The notes below the pieces were generated by a model. The model saw only the letters and a list, made by a program, of their open reading frames with translations, was not told where the DNA came from and did not search any database. Below are positions 45,173 to 56,237 of a stretch of 64,000 nt of DNA, piece by piece (position 1 is the first letter of the stretch; every line of letters begins with the position of its first letter). The DNA comes from Phaseolus vulgaris (lineage: Eukaryota > Streptophyta > Magnoliopsida > Fabales > Fabaceae), in assembly GCF_000499845.2 (NCBI RefSeq), contig NC_045135.1, forward strand, positions 38,501 through 102,500, read 5' to 3'. The position numbers and the translations under genes are program-made.

Positions 45173-45975
45173 AAACCCGCCACCTCATGTGCCAAAGTCA
45201 AACGGTTGTTCTTCCCCGCTCCCTCTTTTTCTACATATGCGGGTGGAGCACTCTATATGACCGGCGGCGGGTTACCAGAGAAGAGGGGACAACTTCTTTC
45301 TCCCTTGCCGCCTTGCTCCATTTTCCTTTTCTGATTGAAAGTCGCAAGCCACTCCACTACTGGTACAGAGGCCAGAAGGTTGCTTCCTCCATATGTTAAG
45401 GCAAAGAACATCTAGAAGCTAGCTTTTGTCTTGTAAGCAACCATGCCTAAGTCAGAATAATAGAATATAATTTAGCTTACCAAAGCAAAGTGGTCTTACT
45501 AAAAAAAAGTCAATAAGCAACCAGTTCCGTTCCAAGTGACATGGCTTTGAACTATTCCTTATTCCTTTCCAGAGAAGGTAGCTCATCCAGCCCAGCGGAT
45601 CCATTGTTTATGCGGCAGTGCGATGCAGCTGAAAGGAAGCCCTTAGGTATAGGTTGGGGAAAACTCCAAACAAAAAAGGGCCTTCTTCTTCCTTATATTA
45701 AATATAAGTTTTAGAAAGGGGCACCCCTACCCCCTCAATTACAAGCAAGCGCGCAACGGCTGACCATTGTTGCTTGCTGCTTTTTTTGCAGGCTCGAAAA
45801 TCTCTCTTTCGCCTCCCCTCCCTGTCTCCATTCTGGTTGATTCGCTTCTTCCTTCGCGCAAGCGCTTGGTTCGCCCCTTTTGTGTTGCATTTTTTTGTGA
45901 TCCTCCGCTTCAGTTTGCGTTTTTCGGATAGCCGGGATCCGACGTTGATTTCCTATTTATTGAAATGTCAGCTCC
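45173..45975. other. Spacer
   Basis: No gene recognised. The long plus-strand frame through trnC (44893-45399) has no ATG start in a supported position and is a shadow of the tRNA region. Confidence 0.5.
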
Positions 45976-46338
45976 ATGTTTTGGGCGGCCCATCTGGTTA
46001 GTTCAGCTATCACTGCTGGAAGCCCCTGCGGTTGTTCGGCTGCGTACTCCCCGTTCGCGTATCTCACACTCCCCATCTTTTTTTTTTTTTCATATTTCAT
46101 TTTTCTTTCTACCCATAGCATAGGTCGGCTTCATGCAGATAGATGTTTTGCCGGGGGAGATTGGTGCTCCTTAGGTATGCCCTTCCGGTGGGTTGTTATA
46201 TTTATTATTATCTGTATATTCCATCCAGTGCCCGCACTGCGTCATAAAATCTTCGTCTTCGATCTCTCTTCGCAACGCAAGAAGTCTAACAGTTTCTCTC
46301 GGCATCTGTCTTTGAAGTCATTGATCTCATATCTATAA
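45976..46338 (+). CDS. Hypothetical 120-residue protein with two hydrophobic segments
   Basis: ATG at 45976; 'AYLTLPIFFFFSYFIFLSTH' and 'WVVIFIIICIFHPVPAL' could span the membrane, and the C-terminus is basic. The first segment depends on a T homopolymer at 46078-46092, so its length may vary between genomes. Not recognised as a standard mitochondrial gene, and may be a chance frame. Confidence 0.25.
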   Translation: MFWAAHLVSSAITAGSPCGCSAAYSPFAYLTLPIFFFFSYFIFLSTHSIGRLHADRCFAGGDWCSLGMPFRWVVIFIIICIFHPVPALRHKIFVFDLSSQRKKSNSFSRHLSLKSLISYL

Positions 46339-47590
46339 GCAGGGGGGTCTGCGTGAACTATGAAGCCTACGCCCGTCCATTCCTTTCAAGCTTGATCCCG
46401 CCCTTAGACTCGTTACGCTGTTCGCCCACTTAAAGACTCGTTGGCTCCGCGCTCTATTCGGTCGGAACCCGGTTTGAGAACCTTCTCTCATAGATTCCTT
46501 TCACCAAGTAATCGCCAGCAATCAGCTCTTATCCCTTGGTGTGGTGTCAAAGGGCGAGTTCCTTTCTTGTCTTGCCCAAAAAGTGGCTTTATTCTCATTG
46601 GAGAAAGACTCTCCCGCGGCAAGGTTTGACACATAGGGCCAGCTGCTTTATCTCGCTTGCCGTTAGTCCGTCTAGCGCCTTTCTTTCGGTTGGGGTCCGT
46701 CCCGGGGCTTAGACCGCTTGGGTTCTATTTTTCTCGAAGGCAGTCAACGTGTCAGCCATTCCTCTCCCATTAGACTTGTAAATCCTTTGCTCTTTTTCCT
46801 TCTCTCTTCCAGTTCTCTCCCTCTCATTTTTTTGACAGGGGCGGAGAAAACCACTCTATCAATAACAAGAATACAGTAGCAATTCAGTTTAAAATGGTTT
46901 GAGCTTGGAAGCAACCTACTATCTATCGATAGGCTAAAACAGACTGCTATTGGCTGCTTTGCCTATCTATTCTATTATGGCCGGCTTGGAGACATAAGAG
47001 GAAGACCGTCATTTCTATCCGGGTACGATCATAGCTTCATTCATTCGTTGAACCTTGGGGATAACCATTAGCATTGAGGTCAATCACCACACCACCTCTA
47101 TCATACGACATTACATGACGCGAGAGTGCATGGTCAACACACACCTACCTAAAGCGCCTACGTTCCGCTTGCAGCCAATACAAGCACAACCTAACTTGCA
47201 CGAGATATTCAACAACCGAAACTACTGGTAGTCCCGAGGGGACGGCATCCTCAAAAAAGAGTTAGCAGTACTGAACAAGCGAGTAATCGGTCGGGGGAAA
47301 GAAAAGGACCGCCTTTAAAAAAAAAAGGACATCGCTCTAATCCTTGATGATTTAGCAATTGAGAGACGGTTGCGACAAGTAAGAAAGTGGGCCACCCGGG
47401 AACTGGAATCTAAAAAGAGTTCCTTTTGGCTAATATAATAATAGTGGATGAAATAACAAAACTCTAACTGGGCAGACCCTTAATCACTTCTACTGGACTA
47501 TGCATAGGACTACCCACGGAGCGGTGAAAAGAAAGAATGTATTCCTATTGATTCTAAGGGAGAACGAAGGACGGAGTGGAGGATGGAGGC
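46339..47590. other. Spacer
   Basis: No gene on either strand that I can support. Frames are short and not protein-like. Confidence 0.5.
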
Positions 47591-47645
47591 GGATCGGTTG
47601 GAACGCGGGCTAGCCGGCCGGGAGGTTCGATTCCTCCCCGATTCC
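47591..47645 (+). promoter_or_regulatory. Second tRNA-like t-element
   Basis: GGATCGG (47591-47597) pairs with CCGATTC (47638-47644). The T arm is GGAGG-TTCGATT-CCTCC (47621-47637), directly stacked on the acceptor, with a C in the discriminator position. Only 23 nt replace the D and anticodon arms, so it is not a tRNA gene. Known plant mitochondrial t-elements have exactly this half-tRNA form and direct RNA end formation. No identified gene ends just upstream. Confidence 0.6.
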
Positions 47646-49653
47646 TATTTACTCGATCCATTGTTCCCTTGTTCGTGCTTAAGGTTCATAGTCCTTTAGC
47701 TCTTATTACAGTGGTTGACAGTGGCTTATGAAAGTGGTACCCCTTTCTTTACTTTAAACAGTGGTTTACACAGGTTGAATGATACAAGCAGGAAGCAAAC
47801 AACAGGAAGAACCAGAGCGGGTGTAGATGCTCGGGAAGGAACGGGAGCTGAAGCAACAGGAATTGGTCAACGAGTAGGAAGACTTGGAAAAAGGTGGCTA
47901 ACACTAATATGCCTATCAACTACTATGGTGGTCATCATCGCTATGGCATGCACTGTGGCATGTTCTATGGTGCCTAGCCTATGCTGCTGGCCAACTACAG
48001 ATCGATAGTGAGATTATGATGCTATGCAGTTACGGATGCTCGTAATAGAGATTCTGATCTTCGTTATCGGGAGTCAGATCCAGAATTGACTTAAAGTAGG
48101 GATCCTAGTGCTAGTGGTGATCGGGGTTCTGTCTTTCGTGATCGTTAGGAAGAGCCGGATGCTAGTGATCTAGATTTTGATGTTTGGGATCGAAAGATTC
48201 TGATGTTCGTAAGCGAGACCCAGATCCTCCAGTAGCACCAGCAACAGCAAATAAGCTACCACCTGATGCAGTCTTTCGATCTTTTTGGGTTGCATGCCCT
48301 CAGATGAAGGCAAGGCAATGTTTTTTGTAATTGAGATGGATTGATCTTCGCTATCGTGCCTCTTCCATCCCTTCGGTCCTCGCTCTAACTTATAACTTAT
48401 AGCATATAGGCTACCTACGGTTTCCCAGTAAGAACATTAAGAATAGTCCAGGATGCGGGATAAGCGCTGTTAAAGACTGAATTGCGTAAGTAAGAGAATC
48501 TTTATTAACAGCACAGCTCATCTTCCGCACCAGTAGTCAGTCTTCTCTATAAGCAATTCTCAATGCCTATAGTATCCGTCTTTGAATCAGTCTACCGTGC
48601 GTGGCTAGCTTATTGTTAATCAATAATCCCAGTGTAGGTAGGCTTTTAGACTCGTTCCGTAAACTACACTCGCTATATGTTTAAGCAATCCCTCTTTCTG
48701 AAGCATTGAGCAAGGCAAAAAAAAAAAGTAAGCCATTGAACTTTAGAGTTCCCTGTGTTAAGAGAAGAACTTGCTTTATTAACTGCAACTATCACTATCA
48801 AACCCCGGGATTTAAGATGAAAGAATGAGTTAAGAAGAGAGATCCCATTGTTTCTAGATACCCGTGAAAGTGACTCCTTTACTTTACTTGGGGCATGCCC
48901 CTAATAAATAAACTTCCTATGGCAAATGCCAAAGCCAAGCTTACTTAATTGAATCTTTTAGTTTAGTTTGAAAGCACAGTGGAATCTGTCCCTGCTAACT
49001 AGTTCAATTACCGAAGAGAACCTTCCTTAAAGGAGAACTGAAACGAAACTCCCTTGAAAGGGAAGACAGGGGGAGCTTGATTACGCACCTGGCTTACTCT
49101 TCGTTTAGTTACTGAAAGCGCTGATGAACGATCTTCCTTATTTTACAACTCGGATTCCTCCTTCACGGCTTGAAGCCGGATAGCTTCAAGCTTAAGGGCT
49201 CTCGGAATTCCCTTTCAAGCTTTCTCGAGTCACCCTAACGTAACGGCTAACAGAACTTGGCTAACTTCTTACTTCATGCCGTACTTCGAGTTATCCCGTC
49301 CCGAGTTCTCTCGGGATGAGCTCTTAGCGATTAGCCCAGACTTATAATTTCCCGGGCCGGGAAATTAAATTCATAGAGCCCCCAAGCCTTTTTGCCGTGG
49401 ATCGGCAGCTCCACGCCAACATGCTACTGACGTTTAGGTAACGCGGGTATGAGTTAGTCATCCGAGCAACTAACCTGGTAGGTTCTCTCCGTCTATGAAA
49501 TCGCATTTGACTCACCACCAGCATATGAATAAAAGTAGCAGCCATTTCGGTTTCAGTGCGTAAAATAAAGCAGCAGTTTCACCAATTGATTTGATTGACC
49601 ACCCGGTGGAGGTAGTAGCAAAGTAAGTGCTTTCCCCCGATCCTGAACCGGAT
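47646..49653. other. Spacer after the t-element
   Basis: The frame 47715-48008 (+) starts at TTG and has its only internal ATG near its end, so I do not call it. A stretch at 48010-48260 is rich in GAT/GATC-like words and Asp codons and may be low-complexity sequence. No known gene. Confidence 0.5.
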
Positions 49654-50166
49654 TCAGGACCAGCATTCTCGCCTGTTGGATAAGTCTGTAATCCGGAGGA
49701 TTGCCTCAAGGGGTGGGAGGGGAAGGAGGTTCAAACTAATCACCATGAAACTAGTACCCGTAGTGCCCGTTGCTGACTTGGAGGAGTATGAAAAAGCCCC
49801 TATTCCCGATTCGATCAGTGATCGTATGGAATAGATTGGACTGCTTCCTCGTTTGAGGCTGCCCGCTCCGTAGCCTATTGTCTTGGTCAAGTGGCCTGAG
49901 AGTGCTGTGACAAAGACAGATCTGCTAGAACGAGTGCGGTCATACAGTCTTTCTTGCCCCCCAAGGGCAGAAGGGGGGCAATTCCAGTCGATTGATCCTC
50001 TATCGCAGCATCCTTCCTCGGAAATGAGGCCGAACATAACAAAAATCTTTCCTTTCGTGCTTTGCTCGAAGCTCAGCTGTGACAGATTTATCTCCACAGT
50101 TCCCAAAATTACACCTGTTGGGTAAGGCTGTAACCCACAAGGTCTCGCTCGGATGACTAATCTCAT
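49654..50166 (-). CDS. Hypothetical 170-residue ORF
   Basis: ATG at 50164-50166 and a frame of 170 codons, the longest unassigned ATG frame on this side of the window. Composition is Ser/Gly/Leu-rich, with segments 'CGLQPYPTGVILGTVEINL' and 'LIESGIGAFSYSSKSATG'. No membrane helix or known motif. A diverged copy of the coding stretch for 'GLQPYPTG' recurs at 49671-49694, next to its 3' end, which suggests an ancient internal duplication. It could be a chance frame. Confidence 0.25.
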   Translation of the reverse strand: MRLVIRARPCGLQPYPTGVILGTVEINLSQLSFEQSTKGKIFVMFGLISEEGCCDRGSIDWNCPPSALGGQERLYDRTRSSRSVFVTALSGHLTKTIGYGAGSLKRGSSPIYSIRSLIESGIGAFSYSSKSATGTTGTSFMVISLNLLPLPPLEAILRITDLSNRRECWS

Positions 50167-51874
50167 GGTGAGTAAGAAGCGGGGGGCTCAAAAGGTTCAT
50201 CTAGTGAGGTGGTCTGAGGGACATGGCTCTCCTATCGGCACATTCATCCATCGTATAGAAAAGGCGACCTTCTTGCGAATAAAACACCTCTTTCTTTTTC
50301 CTATGTAGCGTATTAAACAACCAGCCTAGCCGCCGGCTGAACGGCAAAGAGAATCTCGTTCCCCTTCCTTAGGTTAGGCACGACCGGCTTCGAAGAAAAG
50401 AAAGCACCAGGCTTAGAACGACTCGCCTTAGCAGTCAAAGGTTCGAATCCGTCATTGGCCTGTCTAGATGCAGAAGACTTCCAGCCCCCCTTATTCCGAC
50501 AACAGCTTCTCAGGGGATTCAATCAAGAAGAGTGGATTCTGGGTATCTGGGCTACGCTAAACCTTTTCCTTTTCTTTTGCGGACCTCTGAGGAGGAAGGA
50601 TTGGATGTTAAGACTGGATAAACATCTAAGAGCTTCTTCTTTGCATTTGCTTTGGCATTTGTCCCCTGCGCATTCCGAAAGTCAGTGCCACAGTCTCCTC
50701 TCCGGCGGCTCGTTACAAGTATTCCACTCGCGCCTCTCTCTGCATGAATCCCATTCCGCCTCCCTTGCGGAATCGAAAGAAGGACCGCCCCTTTCTGAAG
50801 ACTTGCAAGTGACATCCATCCCATTTCCCTAGCAGTGGATTCTCCAACTTTTGCAAGAGTCAGAGTGGAACCACAAGTCGAAGGTTCCAGAACCAATGAA
50901 AGAGAAAAACCTAGTTCTCAAAGGCTAGGAACTCCGGATATGAGATTGGACTAGACTGGGCTAAACTTTTTATAGTTCATGAGATCAAGTAGAACCGCTT
51001 ACTTACTAATTACTTTACTTAACACTAAACATCGTCACTCTCGAGCGAAGGTGGTATGGAATTGACGATACTTAAGACTTGAACTAAAAACTAAACGAGC
51101 GGGATACATATGATACCACACCTAAAGACTCTGGAACGCATTTATGCCGGATCTGATTGAACTTGCAGAGTAATACAAGTTTTTCAGAGAAAGGAAGAGA
51201 TTCTCTGTGCCATGAAAACAGGCTTTCCCGTAGATAGGTTGTTAATTGACTCTCCCTTCCATCAGTCAGTCCCTATAGAAAAGAGATAGGAAAAGTAATT
51301 TAGACACTTCGCGAAGGAGGAGAGGAGCACCTACGCATATGGGCAATCTATGTCAAAGTAAAAGAAGAGAAGGAGCTCAAACAGCCACCAGGAGAAAAGG
51401 TCATTTTCAAGAAAGAGAATCGTCTCTGAGCTCGTTTGTTCGGCTTGGATGTGAGTTCCCCTAGGGAAGATGAGCTTCAATTCTTTATTTAGCATTAGAT
51501 ATTTACCTGCCATTCATTCCGCTCCCCTTTGAATTATAAAAAAGGCCCAAACGGTGCCGACATTCTGAAGTGGTAAGACTACGTTTTCCTTCATCAAACG
51601 AAAGACCTAATTTAGGTTAGGGCCAACTCAAGGCATCCTCTTCTTAAAATCTTATTCTTTAGAATCTTCAAAAAGTAAAAGGGGAAAGGCAAAGCTAGGT
51701 AGGTTCTAAAGCGAGAGGCACGGAGTTACTTAGGGTAATGGAATAAAGTATGATTGATCTCCCCGATCCCTTGGCTTAATATAATCAGTCATCACTGAGG
51801 TACGAAGTTACTGTACCGATAGGGATACTGCAGCTATCCATTTTCTTACAAGGCGGCTCTTCTTTCTATAATAA
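50167..51874. other. Spacer
   Basis: No gene that I can support. A TTCGAATCC at 50451 resembles a T loop, but no tRNA stems form around it. Confidence 0.5.
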
Positions 51875-52115
51875 ATTCATACAGGCTCGTCTTACTCCAA
51901 AGGTTTGTTTATTAAGTACGCTATTCTCGGTGATGACATTGTCATCGGGGATAGGCGCGTAGCAGAACTTTACGAGGAAGCCATGGAGGAGCTTCAGATG
52001 ACCATATAAAAATAAAGGTCTCTGATCTCTGACCGGGGATCGCTAAGTTTGCTAAGCTCTTTCTAATCAAAAAGGTCGGGTCAACATTAGTCCTGTATAA
52101 GTCCCGATGGTTAGG
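51875..52115 (+). pseudogene. Mitovirus-like RdRp fragment (fossil RNA virus insert)
   Basis: The frame 51875-52009 encodes the polymerase palm region with the catalytic GDD at 51929-51937, preceded by a short hydrophobic strand and followed by an acidic helix ending in TAA at 52007. Similarity to the residues that usually follow the GDD block continues to about 52115 in other frames, so at least one frameshift is present. Mitoviruses replicate in mitochondria and have an RdRp as their only gene. DNA copies in plant mitochondrial genomes are known. Only a small part of the ~700-residue protein remains, so it is inactive. The identification rests on the motif and its context. Confidence 0.7.
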
Positions 52116-53690
52116 GCTCTGGTACACTTTATGTTGCTCCTGTTATCCACAAGTGGTGCATACCCCCCTATCTTAAGGAAGAAAGGAAGCTTAAGCTAAG
52201 CCTTCAAAATACCGCTAAGGAAAAAGACTGACTTCTACCCTTGAGCAAAAAAAATCTTTGGCGCATTTTCTTTTTCTTGATGAAGTTGTTGGAATCTATT
52301 TTGTAGGAAATTTCGTCTTTATTATAGTATGTCGCTTTCCTCCTTCCAAGTCGGTCAGTCCGTCAGTGGCCATTCCCCCAGCTAGCAGGTTCGATTTACT
52401 TTGCCTTGAGGAAGGGTCATTGTCTCACCCGATTTTTTTATATAGTACAGCTCTTTAAGCTTTCAACTCATCCGATTCTGTCTTAGGATTCCGAGACTTC
52501 CAGAAACCTGAGCTAGGCCCATTTCCTTTTGGTTGAGATTCAGACTAAGTAAGGTCCGATCGAGGGCATGGGGTTCCAGTTGTATCACCAGTCCCCTTTG
52601 GTCTTTCAGTTATAGCCCAATTCTCGAGTGGCTAAAAGGGCGATTCTTGCTTGGTCTTTCACAAGGTTCCAACCACCACATCAGAAGCCGGCATCTCTTA
52701 AGGAAAAACAGCGGGAAGGCGTTCGAATAGATCAACGGTTGGCCCGGCCAAAGCTTATAGATCGGTTGGTGCTGGATCTAGGGCATCGTACTCAGGGGAT
52801 ACGCACTCGGCTCGCTCAAGGCATTCCCTAAGCTATGTTTCGAGCGCTTGCTCAGCTGCGGAGTCAATTCAAAGATTCCCCGACTGGATTTTAACACACA
52901 ATAAGCTTCTTCAAGCGAGGGCTCTCACATCTCCCGATGCTTGGGTACTAGTCCTTCCTTCGTATACTGCTTTCCCATCCAATAGCTATTTCGTGCCGTA
53001 TAAAGAATCGGTTCTTTGAAAGAAGTCCTTATTATCTGAGTACAAAAGAAATGGGCTCGTAGCAAGAACTAAAATAACCTCTTTGGCTGCTATTGAATCC
53101 CCTCTTCGAGAATGAGGCTCTTTCTTACCGGGGGTTACATAGTTCATGTCCGAAAAGCATTGATTTCATGGGTAAGTCCAGGTTTAGAATCCACATGGGG
53201 AAGGGAATGAGCTGGGGTGATAGGCATTCTTTGCCAGAGAAAGACTTTTGAAAGAAAAAGCATACATATATATATTATAAGCAAGGTAGCTTAGGCTGAT
53301 TGACAGGGTAGCTTGCTTACTTAGGGGATCAAAAAGCGATTGAGTGTTCAATTGAGATATAGACAGTGTTCCGTTAGGTATCTTTCATTGGAACTAGAGA
53401 AGGGTTCAAGTCAAAAGTGTGCCGTGAGGGTCTAACTATAAGTAAGCTTCACTACTCTCCTTATCATTCGAGTTACTAACAAAACTTTCCCGTAGGTCGA
53501 GCAAGCTCTCGCTTCTTCGCTCCTTCTCTTTCTCTGTTTTGATAGACTGCTGTTTATTGCTTTGCGTGTCAAGTGCGAGATTGGCATCGAGGAATTGCGT
53601 ATGAAATGAAAGGATTTCTATCTAGTACAGTACGATCGATCAAGTCATTCAGTTCTCTGCGCGTTGTGTTTATGGAATTCTATCCTGTAG
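52116..53690. other. Spacer
   Basis: No supportable gene. Frames at 52533-52831 overlap each other and have no known domain. Confidence 0.5.
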
Positions 53691-53742
53691 AGCAGGTCGG
53701 TCTAGGTAGTTGAAAAGAGCAGGTCGGTCTAGGTAGTTGAAA
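53691..53742 (+). repeat. Tandem repeat, two 25-nt copies, period 27
   Basis: Copies 53691-53715 and 53718-53742 (AGCAGGTCGGTCTAGG onwards) are identical and separated by AG. They lie just upstream of the atp6-leader-like element and the twin ORFs, marking a recombination-active junction. Confidence 0.92.
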
Positions 53743-53776
53743 TTGCTAAAATTCGTTGTTTCCGGTTTCTGTGCAT

Positions 53777-53803
53777 CTTTCTGTTGGTCAACAACCAACC
53801 ACA
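53777..53803 (+). repeat. atp6-leader-like element
   Basis: 27 nt that match the atp6 leader (36621-36647) at 26 positions. Here the sequence continues differently on both sides. It lies 84 nt before the ATG at 53888. Confidence 0.85.
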
Positions 53804-53887
53804 TCTCTATATAGTCAAAACACTAGTCCTACAGGCTTGACGGGGTTCAGTCTGTCTGGAGGGAAGATTTTTTTGAATGTAAGTAAA

Positions 53888-54046
53888 ATGGATAAAAATA
53901 TCGATTTTTTGTCTTTTTCGTTTCTTATCTATCCCATAGCTGTTGTTGTTCTCTATTCCCTTTTGAGAGGGGGGCGCCCACCCGCATTGAATCTCCCCGA
54001 TCCGGGTCTCGATCTCACTTTTGCCTTTTATGCTTTGCATTCATAA
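53888..54046 (+). CDS. Hypothetical 52-residue membrane ORF behind an atp6-like leader
   Basis: ATG at 53888; 52 codons and TAA. One strong hydrophobic helix at residues 6-25 ('DFLSFSFLIYPIAVVVLYSL'), then a basic turn and a Pro-rich tail ('RPPALNLPDPGLD') with a short hydrophobic end. The frame is open upstream to 53756, but across the leader repeat, so the ATG is the better start. The form is a small, single-helix chimeric ORF attached to the leader of an ATP synthase gene. This matches the general architecture of cytoplasmic male sterility ORFs. I infer this; no phenotype is visible in sequence. Confidence 0.5.
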   Translation: MDKNIDFLSFSFLIYPIAVVVLYSLLRGGRPPALNLPDPGLDLTFAFYALHS

Positions 54047-54223
54047 ATGAATATTCGACTTGAAACCCTGTTCAAGGAACGCTTAGGGGAGTCTTACGTA
54101 TTGCCAGACGGCTTCACTTTCTCAGCCGTTGGTGGGCATCTATACTCACAAGTTGAAACCTTACAGGGTTTGCAAGATATCTTTGTTGATCTATTTTTTG
54201 AAGGGGGGCCCCTTATTTTTTGA
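54047..54223 (+). CDS. Hypothetical 58-residue ORF abutting the previous one
   Basis: Its ATG (54047-54049) directly follows the TAA of the upstream ORF with no gap. Translation begins 'MNIRLETLFKERLGESY' and includes 'LPDGFTFSAVGGHLYSQVE', ending 'FEGGPLIF'. It is soluble and slightly acidic. Composition is protein-like throughout, and its position suggests it may be translated from the same mRNA. Family not recognised; it might be a captured piece of a larger gene. Confidence 0.45.
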   Translation: MNIRLETLFKERLGESYVLPDGFTFSAVGGHLYSQVETLQGLQDIFVDLFFEGGPLIF

Positions 54224-54342
54224 CTGCTTTGGAGTTTGTTCTTAATTGGGTGGTATAGAAAGAAAGATGATTCGCTTATGTTCCTTTAGCCTTTCGTGGA
54301 GATCGAATCCCGACTTTTTCTGACTGATGAACGAAATTAGTG

Positions 54343-54385
54343 CAGCGGCAAGGAGCGTTTTTGACTTCCTAACATGGATACCAAG
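54343..54385 (+). repeat. 43-nt dispersed repeat, copy 2
   Basis: Direct repeat of 31921-31963 with two transitions. It lies 120 nt downstream of the twin ORFs. Confidence 0.85.
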
Positions 54386-56165
54386 TCTGGGTAAGAGAAT
54401 GAATAGTAAGGCGATACGCTCTCCGATGCAGTAGATCAGCGGACCGGAAGATTAGCATGTGAGGCGAGAGTGTCCGGTCTGCTTCCTTCAAGTCCTGCCG
54501 TTCAATACTGGACTTATTCTTCCGCTTCCAGGAGCAGCCTCTATCCTGTTGAGGCCTTTGACTCCGCTTGCCTCTACTTTTCATGTCAAGCGTACAAGTG
54601 TAGTTTAGTGGGATTGACTTCTAAAGACAGGAATTCTTTTTCATCTCCTCGGGCAAGACCCTGTATAAGTCGACGTCTTAACCTGACTTCCTGAGCTCAG
54701 AGATTTGATGATAGGGATTGTTCACAGCACTAGTTGTCACCGTCTAATCCTTTCATAAAAGACATTAACTGACCCACGTAGGACTGCTGAATGGAATGAT
54801 TCCTCCCCCGAGGGTGATGGAAGGGGGGGCACGACCCGATCTAAGATTACTCACTCCCTGAGCAGAGTATTTTCGAAAAGAAGAGAGGAAGGGGCGTACC
54901 AAAAAGTTCTCCAATTCGATGAGGACAAGCAGGCACAACAATCCCAGGAAAGGTTCGAAGCACGTAGTTGCAAAGCTAATATTCAGAAGTTAAGTTCGTG
55001 AGATAGCTCCCCGGACCAGATATTTTTGATAGATTCCTAGTACCGACCTTCCGTTCAGTGTAGGGAATGGAAGGGATTTGCCCCAAGCCAACAAGGAAGC
55101 AAAGTACCCGTGCTATCAGTACAAGTATAAGCCGGATCGTACCACACGGGAGCAGGATCCGCGTTCCACCTCTAAACCATAGGATCGGGCAATTAGAATC
55201 ATGCCACTTTTTTATCTCTATTGGCAGGTTGAAGTTTCAGGCCAAGGGCGAAAGCAACTATGACTGACATCCTTAGATGAGCTTCAGGCCACTTGACCAA
55301 TAGGCAAGCTCAAGTAGCTTTCAATCGGGGAGGATCAAGTCCAAAAGAAAGAGTGAAAGATCTGTCTTTTTTCCCAGCTGTATGAAGAAACCAAGCCAAC
55401 CGAAACCGATTCAAGAGCCCTTCTATTTTTGCTATTTTTGATGTTCTTTTATTATTACGCTCTTACTTTTAGCGATTCCATATCAACTAATGGAATCATA
55501 ATAATCATTTCAATGAAAGGTTTAAGTAGTGCTTTTTTCTTCAATTATATGATGTTGTTCTACCTATTTGTCTGCCGAGGAACGTAGTCGCTTTCTGGTT
55601 GAGTTGAGCGTATGTCTTTGCCCAGATATTTTTCCTTTGTTTGACTAACTACTATAGTAAGGGGCCTTTTCTTGCTCGTTAGCGCTGTTTTTTGATTGCA
55701 GGGCGCTAGCTTACTATCAATCAATAATATATATATATAGGGTCTTTTTTCTTTCATCTTTCAGCTTGATCGGAATCGATTCTATGATTGAATAGCAGAA
55801 GTGCTACTTATTAATTAGTAGTAGAAACTCGGACAGACAGACAGAGAGGCAATCATACCTGCTAACTCCTAGGATGAGAAGTAGGTCCCTTGTTTTTGGC
55901 AGGAATAGTTCCATTGTTGCCCCTCGGGAGAGTGAGTCTACTTAGCGAACTGGCAGGACGCGGAGATCGATTGATCAAGATGAATCTCGAGAGTGGATGG
56001 TTGACCGCCGCCCCCTTGTCCTGGAGGCTCTCCGGCCGAGGAGGGGCTTGCTATCGTAACCTTTTATCCCGGTGTATGTTAAAAAGAGCGACGAACCCTT
56101 TTTTGTTCGGTCATAGGTTGGTGTCCAAAGAACGAGAGTCGGCTTCCTTAACTGAAGTCCGTTGT
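54386..56165. other. Spacer before trnN
   Basis: No gene recognised. AT-rich around 55430-55560. The frame leading into trnN (55890-56186) begins at TTG and overlaps the tRNA, so it is not called. Confidence 0.5.
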
Positions 56166-56237
56166 TCCTCAGTAGCTCAGTGGTAGAGCGGTCGGCTGTT
56201 AACTGACTGGTCGTAGGTTCAAATCCTACTTGGGGAG
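56166..56237 (+). tRNA. trnN-GUU: tRNA-Asn (GUU), plastid type
   Basis: A 72-nt cloverleaf starting TCCTCAGTAGCTCAG, with anticodon GTT at 56198-56200 and T arm GTAGG-TTCAAAT-CCTAC. It is the plastid-derived trnN that angiosperm mitochondria use. In the anticodon stem the 3' strand is CTGAC where plastid genes usually have CCGAT. The change keeps all five pairs, using one G-U pair. Confidence 0.95.

Noticed and set aside
44893..45399. 168-codon plus-strand frame
   Set aside because: It runs through trnC on the opposite strand and lacks a supported ATG start.
47715..48008. 97-codon frame after the second t-element
   Set aside because: Starts at TTG with no usable ATG and has no homologue I recognise.
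50421..50475. Possible tRNA around GGTTCGAATCC
   Set aside because: The T-loop-like word is not flanked by complementary stems, and no acceptor or anticodon arm can be drawn.
53756..53887. Extending the 52-codon ORF upstream to TTG
   Set aside because: The start would be a non-standard TTG, and the extension crosses the shared leader repeat, which is probably untranslated.
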